In this document: piece after piece, positions 1-6,766 of the stretch
Layout: the number at the start of each line of letters is the position of its first letter
Numbering within the stretch: the first letter of the stretch is position 1
Source: JBEHYA01 sp048498415
GTDB taxonomy: Bacteria; Pseudomonadota; Alphaproteobacteria; UBA9219; RGZA01
Length of the DNA stretch: 16,871 nucleotides
Assembly: GCA_048498415.1 (NCBI GenBank)
Contig: JBEHYA010000040.1
Location: forward strand, 1-16,871
Direction of reading: 5' to 3'
Notes under the pieces: model-generated
The model's database searches: none
Seen by the model: only the letters and a program-made list of their open reading frames with translations
What the model was told of the DNA's origin: nothing
Program-made: the position numbers and the translations under genes

Positions 1-2002
1 CTTCGATGGGCACCAAGGGCATAAGGCTGCCACGGTACTGCACCATGGCGCTGCCGCTGGAATATTCGATCTGTTTGCGGTCGATCTCTTCGAGGCGGGC
101 GACGAGCGAGAGCGGCACGGCCTTGGGCGTGCCATCGCCCGCTTCGAATAAAAGGAAAGATTGGCGTTCGGCGGTCGCCACCGCCGCTGTGGTTTCGGTT
201 TGGCTTTCGCCCGCATCGGCGCCAAGGTTTTGCGCGACGCCGTTGAGATCGAGGATCATGATCACCTGGCCATCGCCCAGAATGGTGTTGCCGGCAAAGA
301 CGCCAATCTGGCGGAGCAGCGCCGAGACGGGTTTGACCACGATTTCTTCGGTATCGTGCACCCGGTCGACGATGAGGCCGAAGCTGGCATTGCCGGCTTT
401 GACCACCACCACGAAGGCGCGGGCATCGGGCTTTACATCGCCCGCGCCAAGGCCAAGGGTTTTTTCGAGCGCTACAAGCGGCAATAAACGCTGGCGCAGG
501 CGCAGCACGGGCGTGCCGTTGATGAGTTCAATACGGTGCTCGCTGGAAGCTGAGGCGTGCACCAGTTCCACCACGCCGGTCTGCGGAATGGCAAAGCGGT
601 TGCCGGCGCATTCCACAATAAGCGCGGAGACGATGGCCAGCGTAAGAGGAATTTTGATCTGGAAGCGCGAGCCCTTGCCCGCCACCGAGTGCATGACAAT
701 CGTGCCGCCGATTTTCTCGACATTGGTGCGCACCACATCCATGCCGACGCCGCGACCCGAGAGCGAGGTGACGGCGGCCGCGGTGGAAAACCCGGCGCGG
801 AAAATGAACTGCATGACCTGCTGGTCGGTCATCGCGGCGATCTGGCTTTCGGTGGCGAGACCGTTGGCAAGGGCCTTGGCCTTGATGCGCTCCAGGTCGA
901 GCCCGCGGCCATCATCGGCGATCTCGATAATAATGTGGCCGCCTTCATGGTAGGCGGAGAGCCTGATGGTGCCGGTTTCGGGCTTGCCGGCCAGCCGGCG
1001 GTCGGCGGGGGCTTCAATGCCGTGATCGCCGGAATTCCGCACCATATGGGTGAGGGGGTCTTTGATGAGTTCCAAAATCTGCCGGTCGAGCTCGGTATTT
1101 TCGCCGTGCATCTCGAGTTCGATTTTCTTGCCTGTTTCCTGCGCAATGTCGCGCACAATGCGCGGCAGCTTGCCCCACGCATTGCCGATGGGCTGCATGC
1201 GCGTTTTCATCACGCCTTCCTGCAATTCGCTGGTCACCTGATTAAGGCGCTGCAGCGGCGCATCAAAAGCGGTGCCTTTGACGCTGCGCTGGATTTGCAA
1301 AAGCTGGTTACGGGTGAGCACCAGCTCGCTGACCATGGTCATGAGGTTTTCAAGCGTATCGACGCCCACCCGCACGCTTTGGTTGCTCACCGCCGATTCC
1401 TTGACTTCTTTTGCCTCCTGCGGGGCGGACGTGGACATGAGCGTGGCGGGCCGGGCGGGCTCGTGCAGGGGCTCCAGCGTGGGGAAGGGGTTCATGTTCT
1501 GCTGCAGGGTATAGACATCGCCCGCTTTGACCGGGATAAAACCATGCTCGTCGGGCGCCGGGGTTTCGCTTGCTGGCGCCTGCACGGCAAATTCGGGCGC
1601 GGCCGGCATGGGGATTTCGATATCGACGCCCGACGCCAGCACATCAAGGGCCATAATAAGTTCATCGTCGCTGCCTTCGGCTTCGCGGCCCGAGGCTTCC
1701 AGTTCGCCGATTAAATATTTGATGTTGTCGATGGATTTTAAAATCAGCGTAACGGCGCGGGGCGTGACGGGCAAGAGGCCTTCGCGGAATTTGCCCAGCA
1801 CATTTTCGCCGGCATGCGCGACTTTTTCGAGGCGCGGCAGGCCAATAAAACCGCAGGTTCCCTTGATGGTATGCACGAGGCGGAAAATACTGGAGAGCAA
1901 CTGGGGGTCGTTCGGCGTCTGCTCGAGCTTGACCAGCTGCGCATCGAGCGTGGCGAGACTTTCATTCGTCTCGGTCAAAAATTCGCGCAGCATGTCTTCC
2001 AT
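1..2002 (-). CDS. cheA: Chemotaxis histidine kinase CheA (3' end beyond window)
   Basis: CheA autophosphorylates on a histidine under control of chemoreceptors and passes the phosphate to CheY and CheB; it acts in the cytoplasmic receptor array. 667 codons are present and the frame stays open to the left edge, so only the last part of the CheW-like domain is missing. Visible parts: an N-terminal HPt domain with phospho-acceptor His44 in LVHTIKGTCGF; a roughly 90-residue Pro/Ala/Glu-rich linker (about 115-205) where I cannot recognise a P2 domain; a dimerisation helix pair from about 206 (VGVDTLENLMTMVSELVL); the HATPase domain with N-box HMVRNSGDHGIE (about 317-328), DDGRGLD and GRGVGMDVV (about 415-423); and a CheW-like P5 domain from about 460. 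Start ATG 2002 gives MEDMLREFLTETNESL, typical of the family; a second in-frame ATG lies 9 bases later and a GTG at 2011. No frameshift is seen. Confidence 0.95.
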   Translation of the reverse strand, partial: MEDMLREFLTETNESLATLDAQLVKLEQTPNDPQLLSSIFRLVHTIKGTCGFIGLPRLEKVAHAGENVLGKFREGLLPVTPRAVTLILKSIDNIKYLIGELEASGREAEGSDDELIMALDVLASGVDIEIPMPAAPEFAVQAPASETPAPDEHGFIPVKAGDVYTLQQNMNPFPTLEPLHEPARPATLMSTSAPQEAKEVKESAVSNQSVRVGVDTLENLMTMVSELVLTRNQLLQIQRSVKGTAFDAPLQRLNQVTSELQEGVMKTRMQPIGNAWGKLPRIVRDIAQETGKKIELEMHGENTELDRQILELIKDPLTHMVRNSGDHGIEAPADRRLAGKPETGTIRLSAYHEGGHIIIEIADDGRGLDLERIKAKALANGLATESQIAAMTDQQVMQFIFRAGFSTAAAVTSLSGRGVGMDVVRTNVEKIGGTIVMHSVAGKGSRFQIKIPLTLAIVSALIVECAGNRFAIPQTGVVELVHASASSEHRIELINGTPVLRLRQRLLPLVALEKTLGLGAGDVKPDARAFVVVVKAGNASFGLIVDRVHDTEEIVVKPVSALLRQIGVFAGNTILGDGQVIMILDLNGVAQNLGADAGESQTETTAAVATAERQSFLLFEAGDGTPKAVPLSLVARLEEIDRKQIEYSSGSAMVQYRGSLMPLVPIE

Positions 2003-2266
2003 GATTTGCACTCACGAAGAATCGGATAAGGAAAAAACAGCGGGCGAAGTGTGGGTGGCCGATGATTAAAATTGTTTAGTGCGCGCGCATGCGGGTTTAT
2101 GGCGGCGAATGCCGGGCGGCATACTAATATCGTCAGCAACTGCGCATCGCCGGCGCGTGGGCGTTATAAAAACCCCGTATTTAGCGGATTTGCAGAATGC
2201 GATTCACCCATGCGCGGGTATGGTTGCGGGCTGGCTACAGCATAAGGAAAGCGATAGATTGTCTGC

Positions 2267-3148
2267 ATGAATGCCGTGCCGCCGCTTTACGCTATTGAAA
2301 AAATTGCCCGCTTTAAAACGCTTGCCGACCCGGAGCGGCCATATAAATTCGCCGAACTGCAGCTAGGCGAAAAGCTGTTGCGCTACTGCGTATCCTCGCG
2401 CCTCAGCGAATGGCGTGTGGCGACGCTTTTCACCAAAGAACCCGCCACGATTGCGTGGCTGGAGAGTTTTAAAGCGGATGACGTGTTCATCGATATCGGC
2501 GCCAATGTGGGCATGTATAGTTTATATGCGGGCGTGATGCGGGGGGCGCGCGTGTTTGCGTTCGAGCCGGAATCGCAGAATTACGCCGAGCTGAACCGCA
2601 GCATATTTCTGAATGCCGCGCATGAAAAAATCACCGCCTATTGTGCAGGGTTGGGGCCAACGAGCACGCTGACCACGCTGCTGCTGAATGGCATGACAAC
2701 CGGCGGTTCGTTTCATGATCTTTCAACGCCCTCCCATGATTATGCGCGGGCCAGCCGTTTTGCGCAGGGCGCGGTGAGTTTCGCGCTGGATCAATTGATT
2801 GCAGGCGGCGCGGTGATGCAGCCCACCCATATTAAAATCGATGTCGATGGCCATGAGGATAAAGTGCTGGCGGGCATGACCGCCACGCTGGCGCTGCCAG
2901 GCCTTCGCACGCTGCTGGTGGAATGCGACCCGGCACTGGCGCACACCAAAAACATTATCGATAAGCTGCTGGCGCAAGGCTGGCAGTATAGCGTGGATCA
3001 GCTGCGGCTTTCACCAGGCGGCGTGATGACCGCCGAGCAGGCAACGCAGGAAATGAATGAACGGCGCTATGCCGGGAATGTTATTTTTGCGCGCGATAAG
3101 GCGGATTTGCAGTTTGCCGCGCAGGCGCTTGAGAGGGCGGCAGCATGA
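2267..3148 (+). CDS. FkbM-family SAM-dependent methyltransferase
   Basis: Predicted S-adenosylmethionine O-methyltransferase of the FkbM family, whose members methylate sugars, polyketides and other small molecules. The 293-residue protein shows SAM-binding motif I as DIGANVG (76-82), the acidic end of strand 2 in FAFEP (98-101 region, E100), and the family's late motif IKIDVDGHE (189-197) followed by a helix LAGM. There is no signal peptide or membrane segment, so it is cytoplasmic. The ATG at 2267 has only a distant purine-rich stretch (AAGGAAAG, 2244-2251), so initiation is weak or the start is slightly wrong. Its TGA stop overlaps the ATG of the next gene (ATGA), which implies translational coupling. 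The methyl acceptor cannot be read from sequence; the coupled hydroxylase suggests a glycan or LPS core sugar (inference). Confidence 0.85.
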   Translation: MNAVPPLYAIEKIARFKTLADPERPYKFAELQLGEKLLRYCVSSRLSEWRVATLFTKEPATIAWLESFKADDVFIDIGANVGMYSLYAGVMRGARVFAFEPESQNYAELNRSIFLNAAHEKITAYCAGLGPTSTLTTLLLNGMTTGGSFHDLSTPSHDYARASRFAQGAVSFALDQLIAGGAVMQPTHIKIDVDGHEDKVLAGMTATLALPGLRTLLVECDPALAHTKNIIDKLLAQGWQYSVDQLRLSPGGVMTAEQATQEMNERRYAGNVIFARDKADLQFAAQALERAAA

Positions 3149-4095
3149 TCAGCAAAAATGCCGAAGTGCCGGATAATTTTTTGGTTTTGGAAGAAAAAGA
3201 AAGTTTTGGCGAATATGCGCGAGCCTATGGCGATGACTTGGCGCGCCATTACGAGAACCGCGGCATTATTTATATGCCGCGTATTCCCATTCATTTTGAC
3301 CGCGATTTTTTCCAGCTCCTCACCTTTCCCAAAATTTTAAAGAAAGTCGGTACGGCCGAATTTATCGATGCGCCGCTGATTGTGCGCGACGGCGCCAGCC
3401 TGCAATGGAACGAGCGGCATATTTTAGGCAAACTGTTTCCGCAGAAAGAAGCCGCGCTGTATGCGCAGGCGCAGATCGCCAGCTTTAACGCGCAGCTGCG
3501 CAAAGGCCTAGCGCAGCTGTTTCCCCGCTATTATTCGCTGGACGAAGGCAATATTTCATGGCGCCTCACCGAGACGCAGCCCGAAGGCCTGCATTTTGAT
3601 GTGTTCAATAACGGCCAGCCGTTTCCCAAGGCGGCACAGGATCTGCACCGGGTAAAAATTTTCGTGAATATCGATGCCGCGCCACGTATCTGGCGCACCG
3701 GACTGGACATGCCGGGCGTTTTGCGCGCCTGCCGCGGCGAACTGCCCGATGCGCTGCCCGCCGATATCAACGTGATCAGCCATGTGATGGATAAGCGGCG
3801 CGTGATGCTGGATATGCCGACGCATAAAGTGGAATACCCGGCCCTGTCGGCGATTTTGGTGAACGCGGAACTGGTGGCGCATGAAGTATTGTTCGGCCGG
3901 CGCATGGTGGCGGGCGAATTTTTCTGCCATTCCCGCGATATGCTGGAGCCGGCCCTGCATTCATATGCGGCGGTGCGCGATTGGCTGGCGGAAAACCATT
4001 ACACCATCGCCGATAACGCCGCCGAAATCGCGCATGCGCATGATGCGATGAACGGCCTGCTGTTCCGTTCGATGGAAGCTTTGAAGAAGGCCTGA
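3145..4095 (+). CDS. KdoO-like Fe(II)/2-oxoglutarate-dependent hydroxylase
   Basis: 316 residues, with no signal peptide. The region 137-185 looks like the Kdo 3-hydroxylase (KdoO) family: ISWRLTE, then LHFDVFN containing an iron-binding H-x-D pair (H150, D152), then VKIFVNID..PRIWRTG, close to the F-T-N-I-N...PRVWRVG pattern I recall for KdoO. A plausible distal iron ligand is H246 in ELVAHEVLFGRR, with R252 or R253 positioned to bind 2-oxoglutarate. KdoO hydroxylates carbon 3 of the LPS sugar Kdo at the inner membrane. The start at ATG 3145 has a strong Shine-Dalgarno GAGAGGG (3131-3137) with 7-base spacing and overlaps the upstream stop. Family assignment is from memory of motif patterns; a more general 2OG-Fe oxygenase with another substrate is possible. 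Coupling to a methyltransferase suggests hydroxylation followed by O-methylation of the same glycan (inference). Confidence 0.6.
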   Translation: MISKNAEVPDNFLVLEEKESFGEYARAYGDDLARHYENRGIIYMPRIPIHFDRDFFQLLTFPKILKKVGTAEFIDAPLIVRDGASLQWNERHILGKLFPQKEAALYAQAQIASFNAQLRKGLAQLFPRYYSLDEGNISWRLTETQPEGLHFDVFNNGQPFPKAAQDLHRVKIFVNIDAAPRIWRTGLDMPGVLRACRGELPDALPADINVISHVMDKRRVMLDMPTHKVEYPALSAILVNAELVAHEVLFGRRMVAGEFFCHSRDMLEPALHSYAAVRDWLAENHYTIADNAAEIAHAHDAMNGLLFRSMEALKKA

Positions 4096-4231
4096 AGCGC
4101 GGCAAAAAACATCAAACCCGCCCGCGCCGCCACATTTTTGCCCTGCGTCTGGACCAATAATAGGCGCCCTGTAATAATGGGCCGGGGTTAGCACCCCGCT
4201 GCGTTTCCCTCTTTATAAGGAATTCCACCTC

Positions 4232-4693
4232 ATGCGTTATGCCTTGCTTTTGCTTGCCCTGTTCACGCTCGCCGCGCTGCCCGCGCAGGCGCAGGTTCCC
4301 ACCACGGCGCCCGCTCCCGCCGTTGCCCCGGCCCCTGCTGTTGCGCCGGCGCCGGCCACCGCCAAAACCGCTTCCGGTATCGCTGTCACCACCCTGAAGG
4401 AAGGCACCGGCGCCACGCCCGCCACCACCGACACGGTGAAGGTGAATTACGAAGGCACGCTGCAAAACGGCACGGTGTTTGATAGCTCATACAAGCGCGG
4501 CGAACCGGCGACCTTCCCCCTCAACCAGGTCATTCCCTGCTGGACGGAAGTTGTCTCCCACATGAAAGTCGGCGGCACGGTGAAAGTGGTATGCCCCGCT
4601 TCGCTCGCCTACGGCGCCAGCTCACCCAGCCCGCTGATCCCGCCGAATTCAGATCTGGTGTTCAAGATTGAACTGCTGGATGTGGTGAAGTAA
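4232..4693 (+). CDS. Exported FKBP-type peptidyl-prolyl cis-trans isomerase
   Basis: Catalyses proline cis-trans isomerisation to help proteins fold, probably in the periplasm. 153 residues: a signal peptide (1-20, hydrophobic run then AQA before QV), a short Ala-Pro linker with repeated APAPAV units (about 26-43), and a single FKBP domain (about 48-152). Family hallmarks are VKVNYEGTLQNGTVFDSS (69-86), PLNQVIPCWTE (96-106), MKVGGTVKVV (111-120) and LAYG (125-128). Two cysteines, C103 in IPCW and C121 in VCP, could form a disulfide after export; as far as I recall this pair marks a known FKBP subgroup. Shine-Dalgarno AAGGAA (4217-4222) lies 9 bases before the ATG. It is probably a single-gene unit, 136 bases after the hydroxylase gene, with a small GC hairpin (4183-4198) in its leader. 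Confidence 0.93.
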   Translation: MRYALLLLALFTLAALPAQAQVPTTAPAPAVAPAPAVAPAPATAKTASGIAVTTLKEGTGATPATTDTVKVNYEGTLQNGTVFDSSYKRGEPATFPLNQVIPCWTEVVSHMKVGGTVKVVCPASLAYGASSPSPLIPPNSDLVFKIELLDVVK

Positions 4694-4827
4694 GTACTTC
4701 TAAGCTTTTTAGATTAAACAGCGCCGCGCAGGGATGTAGATGTATAAACTTTCATACTACACCTTTCTCATGACAATTTATTTAATGAGAGGCTAATCCA
4801 TGGGCGCTTAAAAGTAAAAAATTCTAT
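4694..4827. other. AT-rich intergenic segment after the FKBP gene
   Basis: First part of a 333-base stretch without a conventional gene. It is clearly more AT-rich than its surroundings. It holds a weak 6-bp inverted repeat (4766-4771 with 4785-4790) and, on the minus strand, a 13-codon frame (4755-4714) preceded by AAGG at suitable spacing. No terminator with a proper U-run is seen for the FKBP gene. Nothing here can be assigned a function. Confidence 0.4.
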
Positions 4828-4974
4828 CAAAAAGGAAACTTTTTGTGGCTAGAACGAGATTTGCAAAAACATGCCGGAGCATGTTTTTGGGTTTCGCAAA
4901 CGCTCAACCCTCGGCGCTGGAGCGCCTCGCGCAAAACAGTCCCCCGGACTGTTTTATGAACTCGGGGAGTTCAT
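4828..4974. repeat. Array of five consecutive hairpins
   Basis: Five near-perfect inverted repeats follow each other: 4828-4834/4839-4845 (7 bp, GAAA loop); 4864-4874/4879-4889 (11 bp, loop CGGA, which reads UCCG closed by C-G on the minus strand); 4913-4917/4922-4926 (5 bp, TGGA loop); 4933-4942/4946-4955 (10 bp, CCC loop); and 4956-4963/4967-4974 (8 bp, GGG loop). No mismatch occurs in any stem. Such a series is more than terminators require; it looks like a composite palindromic element or the gene of a structured RNA. The strand is undetermined: the GAAA loop favours plus, the C(UCCG)G loop favours minus. It lies just downstream of the minus-strand tRNA terminator. Confidence 0.7.
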
Positions 4975-4997
4975 TCACCCGCCGCACCTACCAATAA
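4845..4997 (+). CDS. Possible small ORF (50 aa) threading the hairpin array
   Basis: A GTG-initiated frame of 50 codons, preceded by AAGGA (4832-4836) eight bases upstream; that Shine-Dalgarno and the first base of the GTG lie inside the first hairpin (4828-4845), so initiation could be structure-controlled. The frame passes through the other four palindromes without a stop and ends at TAA 4995-4997 inside the tRNA terminator. The product would be small and basic (MARTRFAKTC...TRRTYQ), with similar short segments where the palindromes fall: KTCRSMF, QNSPPDCF and MNSGSSF. No domain or membrane segment is recognised. It may be a translated palindromic repeat rather than a true gene; only length, the RBS and the open frame support it. 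Confidence 0.25.
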   Translation: MARTRFAKTCRSMFLGFANAQPSALERLAQNSPPDCFMNSGSSFTRRTYQ

Positions 4998-5029
4998 AAA
5001 AGGCCCCGCATGGGGGCCATTTTTATTGG
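4991..5029 (-). terminator. Intrinsic terminator of the tRNA gene
   Basis: On the minus strand a GGCCCC/GGGGCC stem (5018-5013 with 5007-5002; loop 5008-5012) is followed by a run of T. The flanking A-run and T-run extend the inverted repeat by a further 10 bp (4991-5000 with 5020-5029), and that outer stem takes in the encoded CCA end of the tRNA. It could also terminate plus-strand transcription, since both flanks are A/T runs. Confidence 0.85.
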
Positions 5030-5101
5030 TAGCAGCGGAGAGATTTGAACTCCCGACCAAGGGATTATGATTCCCCTGCTCTACCACTGAGCTACGCTGC
5101 C
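5027..5101 (-). tRNA. tRNA-Met, anticodon CAU (probably elongator)
   Basis: A complete 75-base cloverleaf can be folded. The acceptor stem has 7 bp (5101-5095 with 5037-5031) with G1-U72 as a wobble first pair, followed by discriminator A and an encoded CCA. The D stem is GCTC/GAGC. The anticodon stem is GGGGA/TCCCT around loop ATCATAA, giving anticodon CAU. The T stem is GGGAG/CTCTC with a TTCAAAT loop. The initiator's C1-A72 mismatch and three adjacent G-C pairs in the standard positions are absent, so elongator Met is most likely. A lysidine-modified tRNA-Ile2, which also carries a CAU anticodon gene, cannot be fully excluded by eye. Confidence 0.95.
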
Positions 5102-5122
5102 ATATCTTATAAAAGACGGGGT

Positions 5123-5151
5123 GTTTTAGGCGGAAATGCGGGGGGCGTCAA
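5123..5151 (-). promoter_or_regulatory. Sigma-70-type promoter of tRNA-Met
   Basis: On the minus strand TTGACG (5151-5146) and TAAAAC (5128-5123) are separated by 17 bases. Initiation about 7 bases further would leave a leader of roughly 15 bases before the mature tRNA 5' end at 5101, which fits tRNA genes well. Confidence 0.6.
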
Positions 5152-5265
5152 GCGAAGCATGATTGTTTGTCATGCTGTGCGGACGGGGGTTTTTGATAGG
5201 GGGAACTTTCCCGGCATTCACGAAAGGCCCGGCAGGGAGGGCTTTGTTGTGTGGTCTGTCGTGGA

Positions 5266-5287
5266 CCCCGGCCTTCGCCGGGGTGAC
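5266..5287. repeat. Single dispersed palindromic repeat unit
   Basis: CCCCGGC (5266-5272), loop CTTC, then GCCGGGG (5277-5283) followed by TGAC, preceded by GTGGA. This is the half-unit shape of the GTGGA..hairpin..TGAC repeats common in alphaproteobacterial intergenic DNA. No inverted partner is seen nearby. Confidence 0.65.
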
Positions 5288-5305
5288 GCGAGAGTGGATG
5301 CGGAA

Positions 5306-5327
5306 GGGGCTTTTTATGAAAAGCCCC
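5306..5327. terminator. Hairpin after mnmA, possible terminator
   Basis: A perfect 9-bp stem GGGGCTTTT (5306-5314) with AAAAGCCCC (5319-5327), loop TATG, lies 23 bases beyond the mnmA stop. There is no free U-tract after the stem on the minus strand, so it is not a textbook intrinsic terminator; it may instead protect the 3' end of the transcript. Confidence 0.4.
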
Positions 5328-5349
5328 ACACAGCGAGGGGAAAAGTTTT

Positions 5350-6561
5350 TTATGCGGCGGTGGCGGCAGATATGGCGGCGGGCGCAGCAGCGGCGATCCA
5401 GCCGCCGGCGAGGAGGCGCGCGCCTCCTGTCGTTAACGCCGCATCATACATCACGCAGGCCTGGCCCGGGGCAATGCCGTGCTGGGCGGCGGCGAAGGTG
5501 ACAAAAGTTGAGGCGCCGTCGCGCGTCACGCGCGCTTCAATGGGCGCCATGGCGCTGCGGAATTTGATTGCTACATCGCGGGTGATGTTTGTGGCGGCGG
5601 CAAGTTCGCCATCCAGCCAGTTCACATCGCGCAAAACAAGCGTGGTGGTGGCAAGGCGTTCATAGGGGCCCACCACAACCTGGCGCGCATCGGCATTCAG
5701 GCGCAGCACGAAAAGCGGCGGGCGGTTTTCACCGGCGCGGGTCTGCAGGTTCAGGCCCTTGCGCTGGCCGATGGTGAAATGGATGATCCCTTCGTGCTGG
5801 CCCAGCACGTTGCCCGCTTCATCCACGATATCGCCCGGCGCTATCGCATGCGGGCGGAGCTTGGCGACCACATCGGCATATTTGCCGTTCGGCACGAAAC
5901 AGATATCCTGGCTGTCGGGCTTGTCGGCGACGTGCAGGTGGTATTTTTCGGCCAAGGCGCGGGTTTCGGTTTTGCTTAAGTTTCCTAAGGGAAAGCGCAA
6001 GTAATCGAGCTGTTCCTGCGTGGTGGCGAAAAGAAAATAGCTTTGGTCGCGGGTGGCATCCGCGCCGGCCCGGAGTTCCGCGTGGCCGGTTTCGGCGTTC
6101 AGGATGCGCTGGGCATAGTGGCCGGTGGCAAGGCAATCGGCGTTGAGCTCGCGCGCGGTCTGCAACAGGTCGCGAAATTTCACGCGCTGGTTGCAGCGCA
6201 CGCAGGGCACCGGCGTTTCGCCGCGCAGGTAACTATCGGCAAAATCATCGACCACGCTTTGCGAAAAACGGCTTTCGTAATCGAGGACGTAATAGGGAAT
6301 ATCGATCATGCCGGCGACGCGCCGGGCATCGTAAATATCCTGCCCGGCGCAGCAGGTGCGGGATTTTGGTGTGGGCGCGGTGGCGCAGGAGGTGGCCGCG
6401 CCATGATCGTAAAGCTGCAGCGTGATGCCGACCACATCATAGCCCTGTTCTTTGAGAAGGGCGGCGGTGACGGATGAATCCACGCCGCCCGACATGGCAA
6501 CCACCACACGGGTCTGGGCGGGGGGCTTGGCAAAGCCCAGTGAATTCAGGGGTTCCGACAT
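5350..6561 (-). CDS. mnmA: tRNA-specific 2-thiouridylase MnmA
   Basis: Installs the 2-thio group on wobble uridine 34 of tRNA-Lys, -Glu and -Gln, taking sulfur from a relay of carrier proteins and activating the tRNA with ATP; cytoplasmic. The 403-residue product shows the ATP-PPi loop SGGVDSS (24-30), the catalytic cysteine in PCVRCN (C123, the Cys next to Asn), GHYA (147-150), DQSYFL (172-177), the second redox cysteine in DICFV (C221), and a C-terminal barrel region with FTIGQRKGLN. The length is slightly above the usual 360-390; the extra is mostly an Ala-rich tail (AAAPAAISAATAA), which looks dispensable. ATG 6561 is the only good start before the ATP loop, but no clear Shine-Dalgarno is seen. 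It lies 205 bases downstream of the small membrane-protein gene on the same strand, with a repeat doublet between them. Confidence 0.97.
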   Translation of the reverse strand: MSEPLNSLGFAKPPAQTRVVVAMSGGVDSSVTAALLKEQGYDVVGITLQLYDHGAATSCATAPTPKSRTCCAGQDIYDARRVAGMIDIPYYVLDYESRFSQSVVDDFADSYLRGETPVPCVRCNQRVKFRDLLQTARELNADCLATGHYAQRILNAETGHAELRAGADATRDQSYFLFATTQEQLDYLRFPLGNLSKTETRALAEKYHLHVADKPDSQDICFVPNGKYADVVAKLRPHAIAPGDIVDEAGNVLGQHEGIIHFTIGQRKGLNLQTRAGENRPPLFVLRLNADARQVVVGPYERLATTTLVLRDVNWLDGELAAATNITRDVAIKFRSAMAPIEARVTRDGASTFVTFAAAQHGIAPGQACVMYDAALTTGGARLLAGGWIAAAAPAAISAATAA

Positions 6562-6656
6562 AATGGCGCTAACATAGGGCCGGGGCGCGGTTATGCAAGC
6601 GGGATAATGGTTTCCGGGGTGTTGGGGGGCTTAAAGCGCTGGGATTTTTGAACAAT

Positions 6657-6753
6657 GTCATCCCGCACGTGATGCGGGATCCCATGGTGACTTCCCAATT
6701 AAGCAAAAAACAAAATGGGATCCCGGGTCGTGCTAACGCTTGCCCGGGATGAC
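6657..6753. repeat. Inverted pair of palindromic repeats
   Basis: The left arm 6657-6685 begins GTCATCCCG and ends GGGATCCCAT; the right arm 6715-6753 is its inverse, with the same ends but a different core. Each arm is itself a hairpin: ATCCCGCA/TGCGGGAT (6660-6667/6673-6680) and ATCCCGGG/CCCGGGAT (6720-6727/6743-6750, 15-base loop). Arms are 29 bases apart. This is a REP-doublet organisation, in the gap between the small membrane-protein gene and mnmA. Confidence 0.75.
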
Positions 6754-6766
6754 AGCCGTGGCGACG

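Noticed and set aside
557..1714. Long plus-strand open frame opposite cheA
   Set aside because: Shadow of cheA codon bias; the minus-strand frame carries all CheA motifs.
2079..2270. GTG-initiated 63-codon frame before the FkbM gene, its TGA overlapping the ATG at 2267
   Set aside because: No Shine-Dalgarno, no protein-like composition or recognised motif; the ATGA overlap is suggestive but likely chance in GC-rich DNA.
4310..4357. Tandem Ala-Pro codon repeat as a separate repeat element
   Set aside because: It is the linker of the exported FKBP protein; such linkers are ordinary.
4714..4755. 13-codon minus-strand ORF with an AAGG site, a possible leader peptide
   Set aside because: Too short to judge; no regulated gene or attenuator lies downstream on that strand.
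4694..4990. tmRNA or 6S RNA gene
   Set aside because: No tRNA-like domain, tag frame or long closed stem with a central bubble could be found.
5045..5665. Plus-strand frame across the tRNA, repeats and mnmA 3' end
   Set aside because: Covers a tRNA gene and the antisense of mnmA; no family resemblance.
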